Assembly: GCA_963818205.1 (NCBI GenBank)
Contig: CAWFRG010000012.1
Coordinates: forward strand, 1-34,085
Length of the DNA: 34,085 nucleotides
Direction: 5' to 3'
Source: CAVVYV01 sp963818205
GTDB lineage: Bacteria > Actinomycetota > Thermoleophilia > Solirubrobacterales > 70-9
Shown here piece after piece: positions 16,979 through 24,668 of this stretch. The first letter of the stretch is position 1. Every line of letters begins with the position of its first letter. Position numbers and translations under genes: made by a program. The notes under the pieces were generated by a model. The model made no database searches. It was given only the letters and a program-made list of their open reading frames with translations, and had not been told where the DNA came from.

Positions 16979-17916
16979 GACCGGCCCCCGGCACGGCGGT
17001 CGCGGTGGCGCTCTGCGCCGCGGCCGCCGGCTGCGGGGTCGGGCCAGGCGAGGACGCCGGCGAGGTCGAGCTGACCGTGAGTCGCGACTTCGGCTCCGAG
17101 GTTCTGGTCGACGAGCGGGACTCGATCTCCGAGTCCGACACCGTCCTCCGCCTCCTTGACGGAAGCGCCGAGGTCGAGACCCGGTACGGCGGCGGCTTCG
17201 TCCAGTCGATCGACGGCATCTCCGGCGGGCGCGCGGACGGCCGCGCCCGCGACTGGTTCTTCTATGTGAACGGGATCGAGTCGCCGGTTGGAGCCGCCGA
17301 GTACGAGCTCGGCGACGGCGACCGGGTCTGGTGGGACTACCACGACTGGACCTCGGCGATGCGGGTGCCGGCTGTGGTCGGCTCCTGGCCCGAACCGTTC
17401 GTGCATGGGTTCGACGGGGATCGGTATCGCACTGCGGTCTTTTGCCCCCGCGCCGGCGAGCTCTGCTTGCCGATCGCCGAACGCCTCGAGAATGCGGGTG
17501 CGGAGATCTTTGAGAGGACTAGTGATTTTGTGCCGTCGAGTGAGACGGAGGCGCCGCCCGCCGGGGGTGAGATCACCGTGCTCGTCGGGACCTGGGCGCA
17601 AATCCGGAGCGACCCCGATGCACGCCTGCTCGCCGAGGGCCCCGAGCGCAGCGGTGTGTTCGCCCGCTTCAGCGGCGCCCGCCGCGCCCTTCTCACTCTT
17701 CTGAATCAACGCGCCGAGGTCGCCGGGAGCCTCGGGCGCGGCGCGGGGCTGGTGGCTGCGCTCCGGCCCGACGACGGCCCGCCGACCTGGGTGGTGACCG
17801 GGACCGATCATGCTGGGGTGGAGGCCGCGGTCGCCCTGCTCGGGGAGGGTCTCAGCAACCACTTCGCGGTGGCAACAGACGGCGGAGGCGAGCCGATCGG
17901 GGTGCCGGTGCCGTGA
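16975..17916 (+). CDS. DUF4430-domain lipoprotein, putative cobalamin-binding subunit
   Basis: The GTG at 16975 overlaps the previous stop (GTGA). 313 residues. Signal: APGTAVAVALCAAAAGC with lipobox AAGC, lipidated Cys20. DUF4430 spans about 51-125: SESDTVLRLLDGSAEVETR, a GGGFVQSIDGI turn, DWFFYVNGIESPVGAAEYEL and GDGDRVWWDYHDW, the W-x-x-x-VNG...GDxVWW signature that also marks the beta-domain of intrinsic factor and transcobalamin. Residues 126-313 form a second domain, alpha/beta in character (AVFCPRAGELCLPIAERLE; TWVVTGTDHAGVEAAVALL), which I do not recognise. It sits in the riboswitch operon directly before EcfT, so an outer-face B12 receptor role is likely though inferred. Confidence 0.85.
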   Translation: MRPAPGTAVAVALCAAAAGCGVGPGEDAGEVELTVSRDFGSEVLVDERDSISESDTVLRLLDGSAEVETRYGGGFVQSIDGISGGRADGRARDWFFYVNGIESPVGAAEYELGDGDRVWWDYHDWTSAMRVPAVVGSWPEPFVHGFDGDRYRTAVFCPRAGELCLPIAERLENAGAEIFERTSDFVPSSETEAPPAGGEITVLVGTWAQIRSDPDARLLAEGPERSGVFARFSGARRALLTLLNQRAEVAGSLGRGAGLVAALRPDDGPPTWVVTGTDHAGVEAAVALLGEGLSNHFAVATDGGGEPIGVPVP

Positions 17917-18842
17917 GGCCGGCGCTCGCCTACTTCCCTGGCAGCAGCCCGCTTCACCGGGCCTCGCCCGGAGCCTCGATCGCCTTCCTCGGCAGCCTCG
18001 CCGCGGTCGCCTTCGTCTTCTCCAGCCCCCTGATCCTGCTTTCGGTCGGCCTCGCAGCGGCGATCGCCGGGTTCGCCGCGGGCGCCCGGCGGGCTGTGCT
18101 CGCCTCGCTGCGCCTCGCGCTGCCCCTGCTGGTGCTGATGACGGCGATCAACGTGCTCGTCTCCCACCGCGGCGAGACGGTGCTGCTGCGGGGCTGGCAG
18201 CTGCCGGTGCTCGGCAACACCGACGTCACCCTCGAGTCGCTCGCCGCGGGTGGGACGATCGGGCTCCGGGTGCTGGTGGTGATTCTTCCCTTCGCGGTCT
18301 ACTCGGCCTGCGTCGATCCCGACCGCGTCCTGCGAGCGATCCGACCACTGGCGCGACACTCGGCGCTCACCGCCGTGCTGGTCTCGCGGCTGGTGCCGCT
18401 GGCTGCCGCGGACGCCTCGCGACTGCGGGAGGCCGCGGCGCTGCGAGGCCCGGGTGCAGAGCCGGTCGGGCGAGCGGCGCTCGCCCGGCGGCTGGTCGAA
18501 GGCTCCCTCGACCGGGCGATCGACTTGGCCGCCACCCTGGAGCTGCGCGGCCACTCCCTGCCGGGGAGGACGCAGCCCCGGCGAGAGCGCTCCCGCGACA
18601 CCGCGCCGCTGCTGTCGGTGGCGGCGCTGATCGTGACCGCGGCGGTGGCCGCGAGGCTGGCGGGCGGCGGCGGCTTCGAGACCTTTCCCGAGATCGAGCT
18701 CGCCAGTGACCCGGCGACCCTGTCGCTCTGCGCGGCCCTCCCGGCCCTCGCCTCGCTTCCCTTCCTGCTCCGCTGGTTCGAGCGGGTTCGCCCGTCGCGA
18801 GCCGAGGTCTCGATCGCCCCGGCGAAGGTGCCCGGTGGCTGA
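17913..18842 (+). CDS. ecfT: ECF transporter transmembrane (scaffold) component EcfT
   Basis: GTG 17913 overlaps the lipoprotein stop (GTGA). 309 residues. Membrane helices lie around 22-58 (two), 65-85, 110-132 and 232-290. Between them is the long cytoplasmic helical region with the two Ala-Arg-Gly-type coupling motifs: REAAALRG (172-179) and ATLELRG (207-213), which dock into the grooves of the two EcfA ATPases. EcfT links the ATPases to the substrate-binding S component. Its neighbours on both sides supply the ATPases and S component, so this is a dedicated (group I) ECF module. Confidence 0.92.
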   Translation: MRPALAYFPGSSPLHRASPGASIAFLGSLAAVAFVFSSPLILLSVGLAAAIAGFAAGARRAVLASLRLALPLLVLMTAINVLVSHRGETVLLRGWQLPVLGNTDVTLESLAAGGTIGLRVLVVILPFAVYSACVDPDRVLRAIRPLARHSALTAVLVSRLVPLAAADASRLREAAALRGPGAEPVGRAALARRLVEGSLDRAIDLAATLELRGHSLPGRTQPRRERSRDTAPLLSVAALIVTAAVAARLAGGGGFETFPEIELASDPATLSLCAALPALASLPFLLRWFERVRPSRAEVSIAPAKVPGG

Positions 18843-20487
18843 GCCGGCCTTCAGCTCCGAGGGGCTCACCTACCGCTACCCGGAGGCCCCCGCCAGCGCC
18901 CTGCGGGGGGTGTCGCTGACCGTGGAGCCGGGCGAGTTCGTCCTTCTCTGCGGGCGCTCGGGCTCGGGCAAGTCCACCCTGCTGAGGGCCGGATGCGGCC
19001 TCGTCCCGCACTTCCACGGGGGCGCGATCAGCGGCGAGCTCGAGGTGGCCGGAATGGATGTCCGCTCGCACGGCCCCGCCGAGCTCGCCACCGCCGTCGG
19101 GCTGGTGGCCCAGGAGCCCGAGTCGCAGGTGGTCAGCGCGACCGTCCGCGCCGAGCTGGAGCTGCCGCTGGAGTTGCGGGGGATGGAGCCGGGCGCGCGC
19201 TCGCGCGCCGTGGAGGAGGTGGCGCTCGCACTCGGGATCGACGAGCTGCTCGAGCGCACCACCGACACCCTCTCCGGCGGGGAGCTTCAGCGGGTTGCCC
19301 TGGCCGCGGCGCTGGCGACCCGGCCCCGTCTGGTCCTCCTCGACGAGCCGACCTCCCAGCTCGACCCGGTGGCGGGCGACGAGCTGATCTCTCTGCTGAG
19401 GCGCCTGAACGAGGAGTGGGGGGTGAGCGTGGTCCTCGGCGAGCACCGCCTCGAGCGCTGCTTGCCGGCGGCCGACCGGGTGGTCGCCCTCGACGCCGGC
19501 GCGGTCGCCTTCGACGGCGCGCCCCGCGCCTTCCTCGAGTGGGCCCTGGACGCCGATCCGGCCCTCGCCACCCCCGCCGCTCGCCTCTTTCGTGGCGCCG
19601 GCCTCCCGGTCGCGGTCAGCGTCCGGGAGGCGAGGCGCACCCTCGCCGAGCGGGGCCTGGGGTCAGGTCTTGCAATCGAACATCGAGGTGTCGTAACGCA
19701 AGACCTGACCCCGAGGGGTCGCCGTCGCCGGCGCGGCGGGGCGCTGTCCGTGCGTGATCTCCGGGTCGAGCTGGGGTCAGACGACGAGAGGGTGGAGGCC
19801 CTGCGAGGGATCGACCTCGACCTGGAGCCGGGCGAGCGGGTCGCCCTGATGGGGCGCAACGGCGCCGGAAAGAGCACTCTGCTGCGGGCCGCGGCTGGTC
19901 TGGTGGAGCCCCGCCGGGGCCGGCTCGAGGCGCCGGATGGCGTCGCCCTGCTCCCCCAGCGCCCCGGCGATCTCCTCGTGCGGGAGACGGTGGGCGAGGA
20001 GCTCTCCTCAGAGGGCGGGCGCGAAGCCCTGCGCCTGTTCGGCCTGGAGGGAATGGCCGGCGCCGACCCGCGTGACCTCTCGGGCGGGGAACGCCAGCGT
20101 CTCGCCCTGGCGATCGTCGTCGCCGGCCGGGGGCCGGGAGGCGGGAGGCCACCGGGCGCGGTGCTCCTCGATGAGCCGACCAGGGGGATGGACCGGGCCC
20201 GCAAGGGCGAGCTCACCGAGCTCACCGGCGAGCTCGCCGGGGCAGGGGCGGCGGTGCTGATCGCCACCCACGACGTCGAGTTCGCCGCCACCTTCGCTGA
20301 GAGGGTGGTTCTGATGGGCCGCGGCGAGATCGTCGCGGACGGCCCGATCGGCGAGCTGCTGGCGAGCGGCTGGTACTTCTCCACCGAAGTCGCCCGGATC
20401 CTCGACGGGCTCGCAATCACTCCCGAGGAGGGGCTCCGCATAACAGGCCGCTCCTCGGGTTCGCCTGCGGAGCGCCCTCGCATTTAA
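18835..20487 (+). CDS. Fused double ECF ATPase (EcfA1-EcfA2 in one chain)
   Basis: The GTG at 18835 overlaps EcfT by 8 bp. 550 residues carry two complete ABC ATPase domains. Domain 1: Walker A GRSGSGKST (40-48), Q-loop VAQEPESQ, signature LSGGE (146-150), Walker B LVLLDEP (166-172). Domain 2: Walker A GRNGAGKST (340-348), signature LSGGE (415-419), Walker B AVLLDEP (442-448), and H-loop IATHD. It powers the ECF transporter on the inner face. The linker (residues ~275-294) is encoded by a perfect 15-bp inverted repeat that looks inserted. The next gene's ATG follows the TAA with no gap. Confidence 0.92.
   Translation: MAEPAFSSEGLTYRYPEAPASALRGVSLTVEPGEFVLLCGRSGSGKSTLLRAGCGLVPHFHGGAISGELEVAGMDVRSHGPAELATAVGLVAQEPESQVVSATVRAELELPLELRGMEPGARSRAVEEVALALGIDELLERTTDTLSGGELQRVALAAALATRPRLVLLDEPTSQLDPVAGDELISLLRRLNEEWGVSVVLGEHRLERCLPAADRVVALDAGAVAFDGAPRAFLEWALDADPALATPAARLFRGAGLPVAVSVREARRTLAERGLGSGLAIEHRGVVTQDLTPRGRRRRRGGALSVRDLRVELGSDDERVEALRGIDLDLEPGERVALMGRNGAGKSTLLRAAAGLVEPRRGRLEAPDGVALLPQRPGDLLVRETVGEELSSEGGREALRLFGLEGMAGADPRDLSGGERQRLALAIVVAGRGPGGGRPPGAVLLDEPTRGMDRARKGELTELTGELAGAGAAVLIATHDVEFAATFAERVVLMGRGEIVADGPIGELLASGWYFSTEVARILDGLAITPEEGLRITGRSSGSPAERPRI
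19659..19712. repeat. REP-like hairpin element inside the EcfA linker
   Basis: GGGGTCAGGTCTTGC (19659-19673) and GCAAGACCTGACCCC (19698-19712) are perfect inverted repeats around a 24-bp spacer. The 54 bp equal 18 codons and keep the reading frame. The GGGGTCAG...CTGACCCC ends resemble REP/RAYT-type dispersed palindromes. A further TGGGGTCAG occurs at 19770-19778. This is probably a mobile palindromic element that landed in the linker between two ATPase domains. Confidence 0.7.
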
Positions 20488-22383
20488 ATGAGCTGGCAGG
20501 CCGCGATCCTCCTGATTCTCGCCGCGACCCTGCTCGGCGGGGGCGTCTGGTACGAGCGCTCGCGGCCGCCGTCGCAGGTCGTGGCGCTGGTCGCGGCGCT
20601 GGCGGCGCTTGCGGTCGCCGGACGGATCGCCCTCTCGCCGATCCCCAACGTGGTCCCGACCACCGACATCGTCCTCCTCTCCGGCTATGCGCTCGGCGGG
20701 GCCCCGGGCTTCGCGGTCGGTGCCCTGGCGGGGCTGGTCTCGAACTTCTGGCTCGGCCAGGGGCCGTGGACCCCGTGGCAGATGGCCGGCTGGGGGATGA
20801 CCGGGCTCCTCGGCGCCGTCCTCGCCGCCGCCACTGGCCGGAGGGTCGGGCGGATCGGCCTCGCGGCCTGGTGCGCCGGGGCAGGCTTCGCCTATGGCGC
20901 CCTCCTCGACTTCTCCCTGATGGTCACCTACGGCGGCGAGCAGTCGCTCGACCGATTCCTCGCCCTCTCGGCACGGGGGATCCCCTTCAACATCGCCCAC
21001 GCCGCCGGCAACGCGGCCCTCGCCCTGGTCGCGGGGCCGGCGATCGTCCGGATGCTGATGCGCTACCGGCGGCGGTTCGAGTTCGCCTGGGGCGACCCTA
21101 CGGGGGGCCCGCACGGCGCCCGCCGTCGCAGGGTGGTGCCGGGTGCGGCCTGCCTGCTCGGCGCCTTGCTGATCGCAGCCCCGCTTCTTCTCGGTGACTC
21201 GAAGGCGCGGGGTGCAGGGTCGCGCTCCCCGGTCGCATGGCTCACAGCCGCCCAGAACCCGGACGGGGGCTTTGGGATCGCCCCGGGCACACCGTCGAGC
21301 CCGGTGATGACCGGCTGGGCATGCCTCGGCCTCGAGGCGAGCGGGCGGAACCCGCTCGATCTGCGCCGCCACGGCCAGACGCCGATTTCCTACCTCCGCC
21401 GGACGGCCGGCGAGATCCGCAGTGTCGGTGACCTGGAGCGCACCGCCCTCGTCCTGGCGGGCGCGGGCCTCGACCCCCGCAAGTTCGGGCGGGACCTTGT
21501 GGCCCGCCTGCGCAACCATCGCCTCGGCGACGGCTCCTGGCCCGGGCAGGTGAATCCGACCGCGTTCGGGATCCTTGCTCTCTCGGCCTCCGGGAGCCGC
21601 GGCGGTCTGGCGCGCTCCGCAGCCTGGCTTCGCTCCGCGCAGAACGCCGACGGCGGCTGGGGCTTCGCTCGGGGGGCCGCCAGTGACCCCGACAGCACCG
21701 GCGCCGCGCTACAGGCGCTCGCCGCGGCAGGCGGCAGCGCCGAGGCGATCGCCGACGGCGTTGGCTGGCTGCGGCGAAGCCAGGCCCAGGGTGGCGGATT
21801 CGCGGTCGCCGGTGGCACCCCGAACGCGCAGTCGACCGCCTGGGCGGTGCAGGGTCTGGTCGCGGGCGGGGTCTCGCCGGCGGCGGTGCGAAACGGCGGC
21901 TCACCGCTCGACTACCTCGCTTCGGTCCGGGCCCCCGACGGCCACTACCGGTATTCCGCCACCAGCGACCAGACCCCGGTCTGGGTCACCGGTCAGGCCC
22001 TCGCCGCTGCTCGCGGCAAGGCCTTCCCCCTGGCACCGGTTGCCAAGCGGCGGGCCGCCGGCGAGGGCTCGGCGGGCGCTCCAGCCGGGGCGAGCGGTGG
22101 AGCCGAGGCAAGGGGAGCTGGGGCGAGCGGAGCAGCCGCACCGGCCGCCCCGAGCGCAAAGCCCGGAAAGGCCCAGCCCGGCCCAACAGGGATCCCAGCC
22201 GACCCGAAGAGCGAATCGGCGTCGAGCCCGGTGCCGCTCGCTCCCGCATCGACGAGCGCGGACTCGGACGACGGCACCGATCTGCTCGTCTACGTTCTGG
22301 TCGGGGCGGGCGCGGTCGCGCTTGGCGCCGCGACCTGGGGCGGCTGGGTCCGCTACCGCCGCCGCCTGCCTGACCCCGACTAG
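20488..22383 (+). CDS. ECF S component fused to a toroid (intrinsic-factor-like) domain and C-terminal anchor
   Basis: 631 residues; the ATG abuts the preceding TAA. Residues 1-195 are a multi-helix ECF substrate-binding unit with AGRIALSPIPNVVPTTDIVL (44-63) and SNFWLGQGPWTPWQM (85-99), the pattern of the CbrT-like cobalamin S components. A further helix at 217-236 crosses the membrane. Residues 245-510 are an alpha/alpha-toroid with repeated DGG(W/F)G turns: NPDGGFG (257-263), GDGSWPG (348-353), NADGGWGFA (387-394), AQGGGFA and APDGHYR, plus QST/ST-x-A helices. A Pro/Ala/Gly linker (512-595) leads to a last helix VYVLVGAGAVALGAATWGGW (601-620). The toroid would sit outside the cell, tethered at both ends. 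The fold is that of the intrinsic-factor N-terminal half; B12 specificity is inferred from the riboswitch. Confidence 0.88.
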   Translation: MSWQAAILLILAATLLGGGVWYERSRPPSQVVALVAALAALAVAGRIALSPIPNVVPTTDIVLLSGYALGGAPGFAVGALAGLVSNFWLGQGPWTPWQMAGWGMTGLLGAVLAAATGRRVGRIGLAAWCAGAGFAYGALLDFSLMVTYGGEQSLDRFLALSARGIPFNIAHAAGNAALALVAGPAIVRMLMRYRRRFEFAWGDPTGGPHGARRRRVVPGAACLLGALLIAAPLLLGDSKARGAGSRSPVAWLTAAQNPDGGFGIAPGTPSSPVMTGWACLGLEASGRNPLDLRRHGQTPISYLRRTAGEIRSVGDLERTALVLAGAGLDPRKFGRDLVARLRNHRLGDGSWPGQVNPTAFGILALSASGSRGGLARSAAWLRSAQNADGGWGFARGAASDPDSTGAALQALAAAGGSAEAIADGVGWLRRSQAQGGGFAVAGGTPNAQSTAWAVQGLVAGGVSPAAVRNGGSPLDYLASVRAPDGHYRYSATSDQTPVWVTGQALAAARGKAFPLAPVAKRRAAGEGSAGAPAGASGGAEARGAGASGAAAPAAPSAKPGKAQPGPTGIPADPKSESASSPVPLAPASTSADSDDGTDLLVYVLVGAGAVALGAATWGGWVRYRRRLPDPD

Positions 22384-22419
22384 CCCTGGCCCGGTCCGGC
22401 GGTGGTCTAGGTTTCGACC

Positions 22420-22929
22420 ATGGAGGTCGAGGAGGCGATCCGGACTCGCCGCACCCACAAGGCCTACCGGCCCGGGCCGGTCGATCGCGCCCTGCTCGAG
22501 GAGCTGCTCGATCTCGCCCGCTGGGCGCCCAACCACAACCTCACCAACCCCTGGCGTTTTCGCGTGGTCGGGCCCGCCGCGCTCGAGGGCCTGAAGGAGG
22601 CGGCGGGGCCCGAGGCCGCCGCGAAGCTCGACCGCGCCCCCACCCTGGTGGTCTGTTCCTGCGCGCTCGGCGACGACCCGGTCCAGAACGAGGAGGACCT
22701 GCACGCGGCGGCCTGCGCCGCCTACATCGTCCTGCTCGCCGCCCACGGGCGGGGGCTGGCGGGGTACTGGCGCACCCCCGACGTCCTCCGTACCCCGGAG
22801 GGCCGGGCCGCGGTCGGGATCCCGGACGGCGAGCGCTTCGTCGGCCTGATCCACCTCGGCCACCCGATCCAGGAGCAGCGGACGCCCGAACGCGCCCCCG
22901 CCGATCAGGTCGTGGAGTTCCTGGAGTGA
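22420..22929 (+). CDS. Nitroreductase-family flavoprotein
   Basis: 169 residues from ATG 22420, a short member of the family. The N-terminus AIRTRRTHKAYRPGPVDRAL has the RxRR FMN-phosphate motif, followed by LLDLARWAPNHNLTNPWRFR, the conserved helix and NPWRF strand, and LGHPIQEQRTPER near the end. Such proteins use FMN and NAD(P)H to reduce nitro groups, quinones or related substrates. It lies 36 bp after the ECF S-component gene, so it could be read through from the B12 operon, and its stop overlaps the start of glpD. A role in flavin- or corrinoid-linked redox is possible but not shown; it lacks clear resemblance to BluB. Confidence 0.82.
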   Translation: MEVEEAIRTRRTHKAYRPGPVDRALLEELLDLARWAPNHNLTNPWRFRVVGPAALEGLKEAAGPEAAAKLDRAPTLVVCSCALGDDPVQNEEDLHAAACAAYIVLLAAHGRGLAGYWRTPDVLRTPEGRAAVGIPDGERFVGLIHLGHPIQEQRTPERAPADQVVEFLE

Positions 22930-24599
22930 TCTCTCGCGAGCGGGCGCTGGTAGCCCTCGAGCAGGAGAGCTTCGACGTCGTCGTGATCGGCGGCGGGGTG
23001 ACCGGCGCCGGGGTCGCCCTCGACGCCGCCTCCCGCGGCTACTCGGTGGCCCTGGTGGAGCGCCAGGACTTCGCAACCGGCACCTCGAGCCGCTCCTCGA
23101 AGATGATCCACGGCGGCCTCCGTTACCTGCGGAACTTCGACCTCGGCCTCGTCCGCGAGGCGCTGCTGGAGCGCCAGCTGCTGGTCCGGCTGGCGCCTCA
23201 CCTGGTGTATCCGACCCCGTTCCTGGTCCCGGCGCTGGGCGACGATCGCCGCGACGTCGCCATCGGCATCGGCCTCAACATGTACGACGTAATGGCGACC
23301 TCGCGAGTCGGGCGAGGCCGCAGCCTGAGATCGGAGCATGGGGAGGAGGCCGACTACTGGGCGCCCGACCGCCACCGGACGATCTCCGGGGAGGAGGCCG
23401 CCGAGCTGATCCCCGCGCTCGCCCCCAGCGAGCCCGGCTCGGCCTACCTCTTCTACGACTGCCAGACCGATGACGCGCGGCTGGTGCTGACGATCCTGGG
23501 GGAGGCCGAGCGCTTTGGCGCCGTGGTCGTCAATGGGGCGGAGGTAAGCGGGGTGATCGACGAGGGCGGCCGCGCCGCCGGGGTGGTCTGCCGTGAGGTG
23601 GAGACTGGGGAGAGCTTCGAGGTCCAGGCCGCCAACGTCGTCAACGCGACCGGCGTCTGGGCCGATCGGATCCGCCCCCATGAGCTCCTCACCGAGGAGG
23701 AGATCCCCCGGATCCGCCCCAGTCGCGGCACCCACGTGACCCTCTCTACGGACGATCTCGAGATCGGCACCGCCGCCTGCATCGTTCCTGCGGGCGAGGA
23801 CCGCACCATTTTCGCCCTGCCCTGGTACGGCCGGGTGCTGGTTGGCACCACCGACAACGACTACGAGGGCGAGATCGACCACGTGCCGCCCTCCGGTGAC
23901 GACGTCACCTATCTGCTCGAATCCTTGAACGACTACTTCGAGCTCGAGCTCGGCCCCGATCAGCTGACCGGTGCCTACGCCGGGGTGCGGCCCCTGGTCT
24001 CGACCGGGGACCCGAAGAAGTCGGTCGACATCTCGCGCCGGGCGGAGCTCTATGAGACCTCCTCCGGGATGCTGACGATCACCGGCGGCAAGCTCACCAC
24101 CTGGCGGCGGATGGCCGAGCAGGTGGTGGACCGGATCGTCGAGCGGGAGGGCCGCGAGGCCGAGTCGCGCACCGATGACATCCCCCTGGGGATGCCGGCG
24201 CGCGACGAGGACCTGAAGACCGACGTCAATCTGCCCGAGGGCGCAACAGAGCAGCTCGCCTTCCGCTACGGCCACGCCGCCCGCCAGGTGCTCGACCTCT
24301 GCGAGCAGCGCCCCGAGCTCGCCGCTCCGATCGTCGCGGGCCGCCCCGACCTGCTCGCCGAGGTGGTGATCGCGGCGCGCCACGAGCAGGCCCTCTCGGT
24401 CGCCGACGTGCTCCTCCGCCGCACCCGCCTCGGCCTGCTCGCCGCGCCGCAGCTGCGAGGTGCCGACTCGGTGGCGGCGGTGGCCGAGACGCTCGGGGCC
24501 GAGCTCGGCTGGTCGAAGAAGAGGGTGTCCGAGGAGGGGGAGGCTTGGGTCGAGGCGGCGGCCAGCGAAGGTCTGGATCCCGCCGCTGCATTGCCCTGA
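22926..24599 (+). CDS. glpD: Aerobic glycerol-3-phosphate dehydrogenase
   Basis: 557 residues, the family's usual length. The GTG at 22926 overlaps the nitroreductase stop (GTGA). The FAD dinucleotide fold is VVVIGGGVTGAGVALDAASR (residues ~19-38), followed by LVERQDFATGTSSRSSKMIH and GGLRYL, the signature of GlpD/GlpA. Further FAD contacts are VVNATGVWAD and the LTITGGKLTTWRRMAE segment; the C-terminal DAO_C helical domain runs from about 420. It oxidises sn-glycerol-3-phosphate to dihydroxyacetone phosphate at the membrane and passes electrons to quinone. No glpF/glpK is nearby. Confidence 0.95.
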   Translation: MISRERALVALEQESFDVVVIGGGVTGAGVALDAASRGYSVALVERQDFATGTSSRSSKMIHGGLRYLRNFDLGLVREALLERQLLVRLAPHLVYPTPFLVPALGDDRRDVAIGIGLNMYDVMATSRVGRGRSLRSEHGEEADYWAPDRHRTISGEEAAELIPALAPSEPGSAYLFYDCQTDDARLVLTILGEAERFGAVVVNGAEVSGVIDEGGRAAGVVCREVETGESFEVQAANVVNATGVWADRIRPHELLTEEEIPRIRPSRGTHVTLSTDDLEIGTAACIVPAGEDRTIFALPWYGRVLVGTTDNDYEGEIDHVPPSGDDVTYLLESLNDYFELELGPDQLTGAYAGVRPLVSTGDPKKSVDISRRAELYETSSGMLTITGGKLTTWRRMAEQVVDRIVEREGREAESRTDDIPLGMPARDEDLKTDVNLPEGATEQLAFRYGHAARQVLDLCEQRPELAAPIVAGRPDLLAEVVIAARHEQALSVADVLLRRTRLGLLAAPQLRGADSVAAVAETLGAELGWSKKRVSEEGEAWVEAAASEGLDPAAALP

Positions 24600-24668
24600 G
24601 CGCTCAAGGGTGGCGCCCCCGCGGGCGGCTACTGCCAGCTGGGGCGATCTGGCAGCATCCCGCGCTCG

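Noticed and set aside
19659..19712. The inverted repeat as a transcription terminator or operator within the operon
   Set aside because: It lies inside an uninterrupted reading frame with no T run, and its ends look like dispersed REP elements.
22420..22929. BluB (lower-ligand synthesis for B12) as the identity of the nitroreductase
   Set aside because: Only general nitroreductase motifs are visible; nothing specific to BluB is recognisable, and position alone is not enough.
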